Assembly: GCA_964019155.1 (NCBI GenBank)
Contig: CAXHSG010000162.1
Location: forward strand, 564,001-628,000
From: Osedax fenrisi
Lineage: Eukaryota > Annelida > Polychaeta > Sabellida > Siboglinidae
Reading direction: 5' to 3'
DNA length: 64,000 nt
The notes under the pieces were generated by a model that saw only the letters and a list, made by a program, of their open reading frames with translations, was not told the origin of the DNA and searched no databases. Below are positions 1-13,938 of the stretch, piece by piece (the stretch's first letter is position 1; each line of letters opens with the position of its first letter). A program made the position numbers and the translations under genes.

Positions 1-2054
1 TACTTATTACTTATTACGTTTTATTACTTATTAAGTTTTATTACTTATTACTTATTACTTATTACGTTTTATTACTTATTACTTATTACGTTTTATTACT
101 TATTACGTTTTATTACTTATTAATAAAACGTAATAATTACGTTTTATTACTTATTACGTTTTATTACTTATTACGTTTTATTACTTATTAGGTTTTATTA
201 CTTATTGCGTTTTATTACTTATTACGTTTTATTACTTATTACGTTTTATTACTTATTACTTATTACGTTTTATTACTTATTACTTATTACTTATTACTTA
301 TTACTTATTACTTATTACGTTTTATTACTTATTACTTATTACGTTTTATTACTTATTACTTATTACGTTTTATTACTTATTACTTATTACTTATTACATT
401 TTATTACTTATTACTTATTACGTTTTATTACTTATTACTTATTACTTATTACTTATTACGTTTTTTTACTTATTACTTATTACGTTTTATTACTTATTAC
501 TTATTACGTTTTATTACTTATTACGTTTTATTACTTATTAATAAAACGTAATAATTATGTTTTATTACTTATTACGTTTTATTACTTATTACTTATTACT
601 TATTACTTATTACGTTTTTTTACTTATTACTTATTACGTTTTATTATTTATTACGTTTTATTACTTATTAATAAAACGTAATAATTATGTTTTATTATTT
701 ATTACGTTTTATTACTTATTACGTTTTATTACTTATTACTTATTACGTTTTATTACTTATTACTTATTACTTATTACTTATTACGTTTTTTTACTTATTA
801 CTTATTACGTTTTATTACTTATTAATAAAACGTAATAATTATGTTTTATTATTTATTACGTTTTATTACTTATTACGTTTTATTACTTATTACTTATTAC
901 GTTTTATTACTTATTACGTTTTATTACTTATTGCGTTTTATTACTTATTGCGTTTTATTACTTATTACGTTTTATTACTTATTACTTATTACATTTTATT
1001 ACTTATTACGTTTTATTACTTATTACGTTTTATTACTTATTACGTTTTATTACTTATTACTTATTACATTTTATTACTTATTACGTTTTATTACTTATTA
1101 CGTTTTATTACTTATTACGTTTTATTACTTATTACGTTTTATTACTTATTACTTATTACGTTTTATTACTTATTACTTATTACTTATTACGTTTTATTAC
1201 TTATTACTTATTACGTTTTATTACTTATTACGTTTTATTACTTATTACGTTTTATTACTTATTTAGTTTTATTACTTATTACGTTTTATTACTTATTACG
1301 TTTTATTACTTATTACGTTTTATTACTTATTACTTATTACGTTTTATTACTTATTACTTATTTCTTATTACGTTTTATTACTTATTACTTATTACGTTTT
1401 ATTACTTATTACGTTTTATTACTTATTACGTTTTATTACTTATTATGTTTTATTACTTATTAATAAAACGTAAAAATTACGTTTTATTACTTATTACGTT
1501 TTATTACTTATTACTTATTACGTTTTATTACTTATTACTTATTACTTATTACGTTTTATTACTTATTACTTATTACGTTTTATTACTTATTACTTATTAC
1601 GTTTTATTACTTATTACGTTTTATTACTTATTACGTTTTATTACTTATTACTTATTACTTATTACGTTTTATTACTTATTACGTTTTATTACTTATTACT
1701 TATTACGTTTTATTACTTATTAAGTTTTATTACTTATTACTTATTACTTATTACTTATTACGTTTTATTACTTATTACTTATTACGTTTTATTACTTATT
1801 ACTTATTACGTTTTATTACTTATTACTTATTACTTATTACGTTTTATTACTTATTACTTATTACGTTTTATTACTTATTACGTTTTATTACTTATTACTT
1901 ATTACTTATTACGTTTTATTACTTATTACTTATTACGTTTTATTACTTATTACTTATTACTTATTACTTATTACGTTTTTTTACTTATTACTTATTACGT
2001 TTTATTACTTATTACTTATTACGTTTTATTACTTATTACGTTTTATTACTTATT
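1..2054 (+). repeat. Domain A, partial higher-order repeat copy at left edge
   Basis: Inverted 17-mers lie at 122, 540, 670, 824 and 1462. Four of these recur 3.56-3.61 kb downstream (3724, 4228, 4399, 5054), and the AGG-GCG variant pair around 190-207 recurs around 3792-3809. The inverted block at 1462 has the rare spelling AATAAAACGTAAAAATT, shared only with 5054, which supports descent of both segments from one copy. The left end is cut by the window. Confidence 0.75.
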
Positions 2055-5000
2055 AATAAAACGTAATAATTATGTTTTATTACTTATTACGTTTTATTAC
2101 TTATTACGTTTTATTACTTATTACTTATTACGTTTTATTACTTATTACGTTTTATTACTTATTACGTTTTATTACTTATTACTTATTACATTTTATTACT
2201 TATTACGTTTTATTACTTATTACGTTTTATTACTTATTAGGTTTTATTACTTATTACGTTTTATTACTTATTACGTTTTATTACTTATTAAGTTTTATTA
2301 CTTATTACGTTTTATTACTTATTACGTTTTATTACTTATTACTTATTACATTTTATTACTTATTACGTTTTATTACTTATTACGTTTTATTACTTATTAC
2401 GTTTTATTACTTATTACTTATTACGTTTTATTACTTATTACTTATTACATTTTATTACTTATTACTTATTACGTTTTATTACTTATTACGTTTTATTACT
2501 TATTACGTTTTATTACTTATTACCTTTTATTACTTATTTAGTTTTATTACTTATTACGTTTTATTACTTATTACGTTGTATTACTTATTACGTTTTATTA
2601 CTTATTACGTTTTATTACTTATTACGTTTTATTACTTATTACGTTTTATTACTTATTACTTATTACTTATTACTTATTACGTTTTATTATTTATTACGTG
2701 TTATTACTTATTAATAAAACGTAATAATTATGTTTTATTATTTATTACGTTTTATTACTTATTACGTTTTATTACTTATTACTTATTACGTTTTATTACT
2801 TATTACTTATTACTTATTACGTTTTTTTACTTATTACTTATTACGTTTTATTACTTATTACGTTTTATTACTTATTAATAAAACGTAATAATTATGTTTT
2901 ATTATTTATTACGTTTTATTACTTATTACGTTTTATTACTTATTACTTATTACGTTTTATTACTTATTACGTTTTATTACTTATTGCGTTTTATTACTTA
3001 TTGCGTTTTATTACTTATTACGTTTTATTACTTATTACGTTTTATTACTTATTACTTATTACATTTTATTACTTATTACGTTTTATTACTTATTACGTTT
3101 TATTACTTATTATGTTTTATTACTTATTACGTTTTATTACTTATTACTTATTACATTTTATTACTTATTACGTTTTATTACTTATTACGTTTTATTACTT
3201 ATTACGTTTTATTACTTATTACGTTTTATTACTTATTACTTATTACGTTTTATTACTTATTACTTATTACTTATTACGTTTTATTACTTATTACTTATTA
3301 CGTTTTATTACTTATTACGTTTTATTACTTATTACGTTTTATTACTTATTTAGTTTTATTACTTATTACGTTTTATTACTTATTACGTTTTATTACTTAT
3401 TACGTTTTATTACTTATTACTTATTAAGTTTTATTACTTATTACTTATTACTTATTACGTTTTATTACTTATTACTTATTACTTATTACGTTTTATTACT
3501 TATTACGTTTTATTACTTATTACGTTTTATTACTTATTACTTATTACGTTTTATTACTTATTACGTTTTATTACTTATTACTTATTACGTTTTATTACTT
3601 ATTACTTATTACGTTTTATTACTTATTAAGTTTTATTACTTATTACTTATTACTTATTACTTATTACGTTTTATTACTTATTACTTATTACGTTTTATTA
3701 CTTATTACGTTTTATTACTTATTAATAAAACGTAATAATTACGTTTTATTACTTATTACGTTTTATTACTTATTACGTTTTATTACTTATTAGGTTTTAT
3801 TACTTATTGCGTTTTATTACTTATTACGTTTTATTACTTATTACGTTTTATTACTTATTACTTATTACGTTTTATTACTTATTACTTATTACTTATTACT
3901 TATTACTTATTACTTATTACTTATTACGTTTTATTACTTATTACTTATTACGTTTTATTACTTATTACTTATTACGTTTTATTACTTATTACGTTTTATT
4001 ACTTATTACTTATTACTTATTACATTTTATTACTTATTACTTATTACGTTTTATTACTTATTACTTATTACTTATTACTTATTACGTTTTTTTACTTATT
4101 ACTTATTACGTTTTATTACTTATTACTTATTACGTTTTATTACTTATTACTTATTACTTATTACTTATTACGTTTTTTTACTTATTACTTATTACGTTTT
4201 ATTATTTATTACGTTTTATTACTTATTAATAAAACGTAATAATTATGTTTTATTATTTATTACGTTTTATTACTTATTACGTTTTATTACTTATTACTTA
4301 TTACGTTTTATTACTTATTACTTATTACTTATTACTTATTACGTTTTTTTACTTATTACTTATTACGTTTTATTACTTATTACGTTTTATTACTTATTAA
4401 TAAAACGTAATAATTATGTTTTATTATTTATTACGTTTTATTACTTATTACGTTTTATTACTTATTACTTATTACGTTTTATTACTTATTACGTTTTATT
4501 ACTTATTGCGTTTTATTACTTATTGCGTTTTATTACTTATTATGTTTTATTACTTATTACGTTTTATTACTTATTACTTATTACATTTTATTACTTATTA
4601 CGTTTTATTACTTATTACGTTTTATTACTTATTACGTTTTATTACTTATTACTTATTACATTTTATTACTTATTACGTTTTATTACTTATTACGTTTTAT
4701 TACTTATTACGTTTTATTACTTATTACGTTTTATTACTTATTACTTATTACGTTTTATTACTTATTACTTATTACTTATTACGTTTTATTACTTATTACT
4801 TATTACGTTTTATTACTTATTACGTTTTATTACTTATTACGTTTTATTACTTATTTAGTTTTATTACTTATTACGTTTTATTACTTATTACGTTTTATTA
4901 CTTATTACGTTTTATTACTTATTACTTATTACGTTTTATTACTTATTACTTATTACTTATTACGTTTTATTACTTATTACTTATTACGTTTTATTACTTA

Positions 5001-5663
5001 TTACGTTTTATTACTTATTACGTTTTATTACTTATTATGTTTTATTACTTATTAATAAAACGTAAAAATTACGTTTTATTACTTATTACGTTTTATTACT
5101 TATTACTTATTACGTTTTATTACTTATTACTTATTACTTATTACGTTTTATTACTTATTACTTATTACGTTTTATTACTTATTACTTATTACGTTTTATT
5201 ACTTATTACGTTTTATTACTTATTACTTATTACTTATTACTTATTACGTTTTATTACTTATTACGTTTTATTACTTATTACTTATTACGTTTTATTACTT
5301 ATTACTTATTACGTTTTATTACTTATTACGTTTTATTACTTATTACTTATTACGTTTTATTACTTATTACTTATTACGTTTTATTACTTATTACTTATTA
5401 CGTTTTATTACTTATTACTTATTACTTATTACGTTTTATTACTTATTACTTATTACGTTTTATTACTTATTACTTATTACGTTTTATTACTTATTACGTT
5501 TTATTACTTATTACTTATTACGTTTTATTACTTATTACTTATTACGTTTTATTACTTATTACTTATTACTTATTACTTATTACGTTTTTTTACTTATTAC
5601 TTATTACGTTTTATTACTTATTACTTATTACGTTTTATTACTTATTACGTTTTATTACTTATT
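2055..5663 (+). repeat. Domain A higher-order repeat copy 1 (3,609 bp)
   Basis: The copy is bounded by inverted 17-mers at 2055 and 5664, each followed by ATGTTTTATTACTTATT and then the same ordered run of variants (ACA, AGG, AAG, ACA) seen after 5664 and 9023. Its second half, from 3724, matches 122-2054. It carries two paired-inverted modules (2713/2877 and 4228/4399), where copies 2 and 3 carry one, so it holds an extra internal duplication or the later copies have lost one. The boundary choice is arbitrary within the period. Confidence 0.7.
3877..3925 (+). repeat. Run of seven pure 7-mers
   Basis: Seven consecutive ACTTATT copies follow one 10-mer, the longest run I found in the window. 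A six-copy run lies at 275-316, the paralogous place 3.6 kb upstream, so the two differ by one 7-mer. This shows copy-number change of the 7-mer on its own, as in microsatellite slippage. Confidence 0.85.
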
Positions 5664-8600
5664 AATAAAACGTAATAATTATGTTTTATTACTTATTACG
5701 TTTTATTACTTATTACGTTTTATTACTTATTACTTATTACGTTTTATTACTTATTACGTTTTATTACTTATTACGTTTTATTACTTATTACTTATTACAT
5801 TTTATTACTTATTACGTTTTATTACTTATTACGTTTTATTACTTATTAGGTTTTATTACTTATTACGTTTTATTACTTATTACGTTTTATTACTTATTAA
5901 GTTTTATTACTTATTACGTTTTATTACTTATTACGTTTTATTACTTATTACTTATTACATTTTATTACTTATTACGTTTTATTACTTATTACGTTTTATT
6001 ACTTATTACGTTTTATTACTTATTACTTATTACGTTTTATTACTTATTACTTATTACATTTTATTACTTATTACTTATTACGTTTTATTACTTATTACGT
6101 TTTATTACTTATTACGTTTTATTACTTATTACGTTTTATTACTTATTTAGTTTTATTACTTATTACGTTTTATTACTTATTACGTTTTATTACTTATTAC
6201 TTATTACTTATTACGTTTTATTACTTATTACTTATTACGTTTTATTACTTATTACGTTGTATTACTTATTACGTTTTATTACTTATTACGTTTTATTACT
6301 TATTACGTTTTATTACTTATTACGTTTTATTACTTATTACGTTTTATTACTTATTACGTTTTATTACTTATTACTTATTACGTTTTATTACTTATTACTT
6401 ATTACTTATTACTTATTACGTTTTATTACTTATTAGGTTTTATTACTTATTACGTTTTATTACTTATTACTTATTACTTATTACTTATTACGTTTTTTTA
6501 CTTATTACTTATTACGTTTTATTACTTATTACTTATTACGTTTTATTACTTATTACGTTTTATTACTTATTAATAAAACGTAATAATTATGTTTTATTAC
6601 TTATTACGTTTTATTACTTATTACTTATTACGTTTTATTACTTAATACTTATTACTTATTACTTATTACGTTTTTTTACTTATTACGTATTACGTTTTAT
6701 TATTTATTACGTTTTATTACTTATTAATAAAACGTAATAATTATGTTTTATTATTTATTACGTTTTATTACTTATTACGTTTTATTACTTATTACTTATT
6801 ACGTTTTATTACTTATTACTTATTACTTATTACTTATTACGTTTTTTTACTTATTACTTATTACGTTTTATTACTTATTACGTTTTATTACTTATTAATA
6901 AAACGTAATAATTATGTTTTATTATTTATTACGTTTTATTACTTATTACGTTTTATTACTTATTACTTATTACGTTTTATTACTTATTACGTTTTATTAC
7001 TTATTGCGTTTTATTACTTATTGCGTTTTATTACTTATTACGTTTTATTACTTATTACGTTTTATTACTTATTACTTATTACATTTTATTACTTATTACG
7101 TTTTATTACTTATTACGTTTTATTACTTATTACGTTTTATTACTTATTACGTTTTATTACTTATTACTTATTACATTTTATTACTTATTACGTTTTATTA
7201 CTTATTACGTTTTATTACTTATTACGTTTTATTACTTATTACGTTTTATTACTTATTACTTATTACGTTTTATTACTTATTACTTATTACTTATTACGTT
7301 TTATTACTTATTACTTATTACGTTTTATTACTTATTACGTTTTATTACTTATTACGTTTTATTACTTATTTAGTTTTATTACTTATTACGTTTTATTACT
7401 TATTACGTTTTATTACTTATTACGTTTTATTACTTATTACGTTTTATTACTTATTACTTATTACGTTTTATTACTTATTACTTATTACGTTTTATTACTT
7501 ATTACGTTTTATTACTTATTACGTTTTATTACTTATTATGTTTTATTACTTATTAATAAAACGTAATAATTACGTTTTATTACTTATTACGTTTTATTAC
7601 TTATTACTTATTACGTTTTATTACTTATTACTTATTACTTATTACGTTTTATTAATTATTACTTATTACGTTTTATTACTTATTACTTATTACGTTTTAT
7701 TACTTATTACGTTTTATTACTTATTACTTATTACTTATTACTTATTACGTTTTATTACTTATTACGTTTTATTACTTATTACTTATTACGTTTTATTACT
7801 TATTAAGTTTTATTACTTATTACTTATTACTTATTACTTATTACGTTTTATTACTTATTACTTATTACGTTTTATTACTTATTACTTATTACTTATTACT
7901 TATTACTTATTACGTTTTATTACTTATTACTTATTACGTTTTATTACTTATTACTTATTACGTTTTATTACTTATTACGTTTTATTACTTATTACTTATT
8001 ACTTATTACTTATTACGTTTTATTACTTATTACTTATTACTTATTACTTATTACGTTTTTTTACTTATTACTTATTACGTTTTATTACTTATTACTTATT
8101 ACGTTTTATTACTTATTACGTTTTATTACTTATTACGTTTTATTACTTATTACTTATTACGTTTTATTACTTATTACTTATTACGTTTTATTACTTATTA
8201 CGTTTTATTACTTATTACGTTTTATTACTTATTATGTTTTATTACTTATTAATAAAACGTAATAATTACGTTTTATTACTTATTACGTTTTATTACTTAT
8301 TACTTATTACGTTTTATTACTTATTACTTATTACTTATTACGTTTTATTACTTATTACTTATTACGTTTTATTACTTATTACTTATTACGTTTTATTACT
8401 TATTACGTTTTATTACTTATTACGTTTTATTACTTATTACTTATTACTTATTACTTATTACGTTTTATTACTTATTAAGTTTTATTACTTATTACTTATT
8501 ACTTATTACTTATTACGTTTTATTACTTATTACTTATTACGTTTTATTACTTATTACTTATTACGTTTTATTACTTATTACTTATTACTTATTACTTATT

Positions 8601-9022
8601 ACTTATTACTTATTACGTTTTATTACTTATTACGTTTTATTACTTATTACTTATTACGTTTTATTACTTATTAAGTTTTATTACTTATTACTTATTACTT
8701 ATTACTTATTACGTTTTATTACTTATTACTTATTACGTTTTATTACTTATTACTTATTACGTTTTATTACTTATTACTTATTACTTATTACGTTTTATTA
8801 CTTATTACTTATTACGTTTTATTACTTATTACTTATTACGTTTTATTACTTATTACGTTTTATTACTTATTACTTATTACGTTTTATTACTTATTACTTA
8901 TTACGTTTTATTACTTATTACTTATTACTTATTACTTATTACGTTTTTTTACTTATTACTTATTACGTTTTATTACTTATTACTTATTACGTTTTATTAC
9001 TTATTACGTTTTATTACTTATT
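5664..9022 (+). repeat. Domain A higher-order repeat copy 2 (3,359 bp)
   Basis: Inverted 17-mers sit at offsets 0, 908, 1062, 1233, 1891 and 2587. Copy 3 has the same series, shifted by 68 bp after the second landmark because it contains one additional inverted block. Around 5681-6436 and 9040-9795 the run lengths of 7-mers and the point variants agree along about 750 bp, as judged by identical translations. This is recent segmental duplication in direct orientation. Confidence 0.82.
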
Positions 9023-12000
9023 AATAAAACGTAATAATTATGTTTTATTACTTATTACGTTTTATTACTTATTACGTTTTATTACTTATTACTTATTACG
9101 TTTTATTACTTATTACGTTTTATTACTTATTACGTTTTATTACTTATTACTTATTACATTTTATTACTTATTACGTTTTATTACTTATTACGTTTTATTA
9201 CTTATTAGGTTTTATTACTTATTACGTTTTATTACTTATTACGTTTTATTACTTATTAAGTTTTATTACTTATTACGTTTTATTACTTATTACGTTTTAT
9301 TACTTATTACTTATTACATTTTATTACTTATTACGTTTTATTACTTATTACGTTTTATTACTTATTACGTTTTATTACTTATTACTTATTACGTTTTATT
9401 ACTTATTACTTATTACATTTTATTACTTATTACTTATTACGTTTTATTACTTATTACGTTTTATTACTTATTACGTTTTATTACTTATTACGTTTTATTA
9501 CTTATTTAGTTTTATTACTTATTACGTTTTATTACTTATTACGTTTTATTACTTATTACTTATTACTTATTACGTTTTATTACTTATTACTTATTACGTT
9601 TTATTACTTATTACGTTGTATTACTTATTACGTTTTATTACTTATTACGTTTTATTACTTATTACGTTTTATTACTTATTACGTTTTATTACTTATTACG
9701 TTTTATTACTTATTACGTTTTATTACTTATTACTTATTACGTTTTATTACTTATTACTTATTACTTATTACTTATTACGTTTTATTACTTATTAGGTTTT
9801 ATTACTTATTACGTTTTATTACTTATTACTTATTACTTATTACTTATTACGTTTTTTTACTTATTACTTATTACGTTTTATTACTTATTACTTATTACGT
9901 TTTATTACTTATTACGTTTTATTACTTATTAATAAAACGTAATAATTATGTTTTATTACTTATTACGTTTTATTACTTATTACGTTTTATTACTTATTAA
10001 TAAAACGTAATAATTATGTTTTATTACTTATTACGTTTTATTACTTATTACTTATTACGTTTTATTACTTAATACTTATTACTTATTACTTATTACGTTT
10101 TTTTACTTATTACGTATTACGTTTTATTATTTATTACGTTTTATTACTTATTAATAAAACGTAATAATTATGTTTTATTATTTATTACGTTTTATTACTT
10201 ATTACGTTTTATTACTTATTACTTATTACGTTTTATTACTTATTACTTATTACTTATTACTTATTACGTTTTTTTACTTATTACTTATTACGTTTTATTA
10301 CTTATTACGTTTTATTACTTATTAATAAAACGTAATAATTATGTTTTATTATTTATTACGTTTTATTACTTATTACGTTTTATTACTTATTACTTATTAC
10401 GTTTTATTACTTATTACGTTTTATTACTTATTGCGTTTTATTACTTATTGCGTTTTATTACTTATTACGTTTTATTACTTATTACGTTTTATTACTTATT
10501 ACTTATTACATTTTATTACTTATTACGTTTTATTACTTATTACGTTTTATTACTTATTACGTTTTATTACTTATTACGTTTTATTACTTATTACTTATTA
10601 CATTTTATTACTTATTACGTTTTATTACTTATTACGTTTTATTACTTATTACGTTTTATTACTTATTACGTTTTATTACTTATTACTTATTACGTTTTAT
10701 TACTTATTACTTATTACTTATTACGTTTTATTACTTATTACTTATTACGTTTTATTACTTATTACGTTTTATTACTTATTACGTTTTATTACTTATTTAG
10801 TTTTATTACTTATTACGTTTTATTACTTATTACGTTTTATTACTTATTACGTTTTATTACTTATTACGTTTTATTACTTATTACTTATTACGTTTTATTA
10901 CTTATTACTTATTACGTTTTATTACTTATTACGTTTTATTACTTATTACGTTTTATTACTTATTATGTTTTATTACTTATTAATAAAACGTAATAATTAC
11001 GTTTTATTACTTATTACGTTTTATTACTTATTACTTATTACGTTTTATTACTTATTACTTATTACTTATTACGTTTTATTACTTATTACTTATTACGTTT
11101 TATTACTTATTACTTATTACGTTTTATTACTTATTACGTTTTATTACTTATTACGTTTTATTACTTATTACTTATTACTTATTACTTATTACGTTTTATT
11201 ACTTATTACGTTTTATTACTTATTACTTATTACGTTTTATTACTTATTAAGTTTTATTACTTATTACTTATTACTTATTACTTATTACGTTTTATTACTT
11301 ATTACTTATTACGTTTTATTACTTATTACTTATTACTTATTACTTATTACTTATTACGTTTTATTACTTATTACTTATTACGTTTTATTACTTATTACTT
11401 ATTACGTTTTATTACTTATTACGTTTTATTACTTATTACTTATTACTTATTACTTATTACGTTTTATTACTTATTACTTATTACTTATTACTTATTACGT
11501 TTTTTTACTTATTACTTATTACGTTTTATTACTTATTACTTATTACGTTTTATTACTTATTACGTTTTATTACTTATTACGTTTTATTACTTATTACTTA
11601 TTACGTTTTATTACTTATTACTTATTACGTTTTATTACTTATTACGTTTTATTACTTATTACGTTTTATTACTTATTATGTTTTATTACTTATTAATAAA
11701 ACGTAATAATTACGTTTTATTACTTATTACGTTTTATTACTTATTACTTATTACGTTTTATTACTTATTACTTATTACTTATTACGTTTTATTACTTATT
11801 ACTTATTACGTTTTATTACTTATTACTTATTACGTTTTATTACTTATTACGTTTTATTACTTATTACGTTTTATTACTTATTACTTATTACTTATTACTT
11901 ATTACGTTTTATTACTTATTACGTTTTATTACTTATTACTTATTACGTTTTATTACTTATTAAGTTTTATTACTTATTACTTATTACTTATTACTTATTA

Positions 12001-12373
12001 CGTTTTATTACTTATTACTTATTACGTTTTATTACTTATTACTTATTACGTTTTATTACTTATTACTTATTACTTATTACTTATTACTTATTACGTTTTA
12101 TTACTTATTACTTATTACGTTTTATTACTTATTACTTATTACGTTTTATTACTTATTACGTTTTATTACTTATTACGTTTTATTACTTATTACTTATTAC
12201 TTATTACTTATTACGTTTTATTACTTATTACTTATTACTTATTACTTATTACGTTTTTTTACTTATTACTTATTACGTTTTATTACTTATTACGTTTTTT
12301 TACTTATTACTTATTACGTTTTATTACTTATTACTTATTACGTTTTATTACTTATTACGTTTTATTACTTATT
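9023..12373 (+). repeat. Domain A higher-order repeat copy 3 (3,351 bp)
   Basis: Inverted 17-mers sit at offsets 0, 908, 976, 1130, 1301, 1959 and 2672. The block at 9999 is extra relative to copy 2; it lies 68 bp (four 17-mers) after 9931 and looks like a local four-unit duplication. The segment 10341-10993 matches 6914-7566. A fourth start is recognisable at 12374 but soon diverges: about 12,568 shows an 8-bp remnant AAGTTATT in place of a 10-mer. Confidence 0.8.
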
Positions 12374-13833
12374 AATAAAACGTAATAATTATGTTTTATT
12401 ACTTATTACGTTTTATTACTTATTACGTTTTATTACTTATTACTTATTACGTTTTATTACTTATTACATTTTATTACTTATTACGTTTTATTACTTATTA
12501 CGTTTTATTACTTATTAGGTTTTATTACTTATTACGTTTTATTACTTATTACGTTTTATTACTTATTAAGTTATTACTTATTACGTTTTATTACTTATTA
12601 CGTTTTATTACTTATTACTTATTACATTTTATTACTTATTACGTTTTATTACTTATTACGTTTTATTACTTATTACTTATTACTTATTACTTATTACGTT
12701 TTATTACTTATTAGGTTTTATTACTTATTACGTTTTATTACTTATTACTTATTACTTATTACTTATTACGTTTTTTTACTTATTACTTATTACGTTTTAT
12801 TACTTATTACGTTTTATTACTTATTAATAAAACGTAATAATTATGTTTTATTATTTATTACGTTTTATTACTTATTACGTTTTATTACTTATTACTTATT
12901 ACGTTTTATTACTTATTGCGTTTTATTACTTATTACGTTTTATTACTTATTACGTTTTATTACTTATTACTTATTACATTTTATTACTTATTACGTTTTA
13001 TTACTTATTACGTTTTATTACTTATTACGTTTTATTACTTATTACGTTTTATTACTTATTAATTATTACGTTTTATTACTTATTACTTATTACTTATTAC
13101 GTTTTATTACTTATTACTTATTACGTTTTATTACTTATTACGTTTTATTACTTATTACGTTTTATTACTTATTTAGTTTTATTACTTATTACGTTTTATT
13201 ACTTATTACGTTTTATTACTTATTACGTTTTATTACTTATTACTTATTACGTTTTATTACTTATTACTTATTACTTATTACGTTTTATTACTTATTACTT
13301 ATTACGTTTTATTACTTATTACGTTTTATTACTTATTACGTTTTATTACTTATTATGTTTTATTACTTATTAATAAAACGTAATAATTACGTTTTATTAC
13401 TTATTACGTTTTATTACTTATTACTTATTACGTTTTATTACTTATTACTTATTACTTATTACGTTTTATTACTTATTACTTATTACGTTTTATTACTTAT
13501 TACTTATTACGTTTTATTACTTATTACGTTTTATTACTTATTACTTATTACGTTTTATTACTTATTACGTTTTATTACTTATTACTTATTACTTATTACT
13601 TATTACGTTTTATTACTTATTACGTTTTATTACTTATTACTTATTACGTTTTATTACTTATTACTTATTACGTTTTATTACTTATTAAGTTTTATTACTT
13701 ATTACTTATTACTTATTACTTATTACGTTTTATTACTTATTACTTATTACGTTTTATTACTTATTAATAAAACGTAATAATTACGTTTTATTACTTATTA
13801 CGTTTTATTACTTATTACGTTTTATTACTTATT

Positions 13834-13938
13834 AGGTTTTATTACTTATTGCGTTTTATTAATTATTACGTTTTATTACTTATTACGTTTTATTACGTTT
13901 TATTACTTATTACGTTTTATTACTTATTAAATTTTATT
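13834..13938 (+). repeat. 105-bp module with two abutting 10-mers (first of 16 copies)
   Basis: Order of blocks: AGG-type 17-mer, GCG-type unit ending in AATTATT, plain 17-mer, a bare 10-mer, two plain 17-mers, then AAATTTTATT. The bare 10-mer directly followed by another 10-mer is the n = 0 state, very rare elsewhere (one other near 60,331). Other copies start at 14930, 17942, 23449, 27583, 29623, 32762, 33326, 34585, 38611, 43324, 47117, 51967, 53485, 55084 and 60434. Copies 34585 and 47117 end with ACA instead of AAA, and 60434 contains an ACGTATT spelling. Related forms at 21109, 22708 and 28734 have a full 17-mer in place of the bare 10-mer. Confidence 0.85.

Larger units (their letters stand above)
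122..12390 (-). repeat. Inverted 17-mers of domain A
   Basis: Starts of AATAAAACGTAATAATT-type blocks (17 bp each): 122, 540, 670, 824, 1462, 2055, 2713, 2877, 3724, 4228, 4399, 5054, 5664, 6572, 6726, 6897, 7555, 8251, 9023, 9931, 9999, 10153, 10324, 10982, 11695, 12374. The first ten bases are the exact reverse complement of the 10-mer. The whole block is the reverse complement of AATTATT plus the 10-mer. Those at 1462 and 5054 read AAAAATT at the end. All sit in the same polarity relative to the array. Confidence 0.93.
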
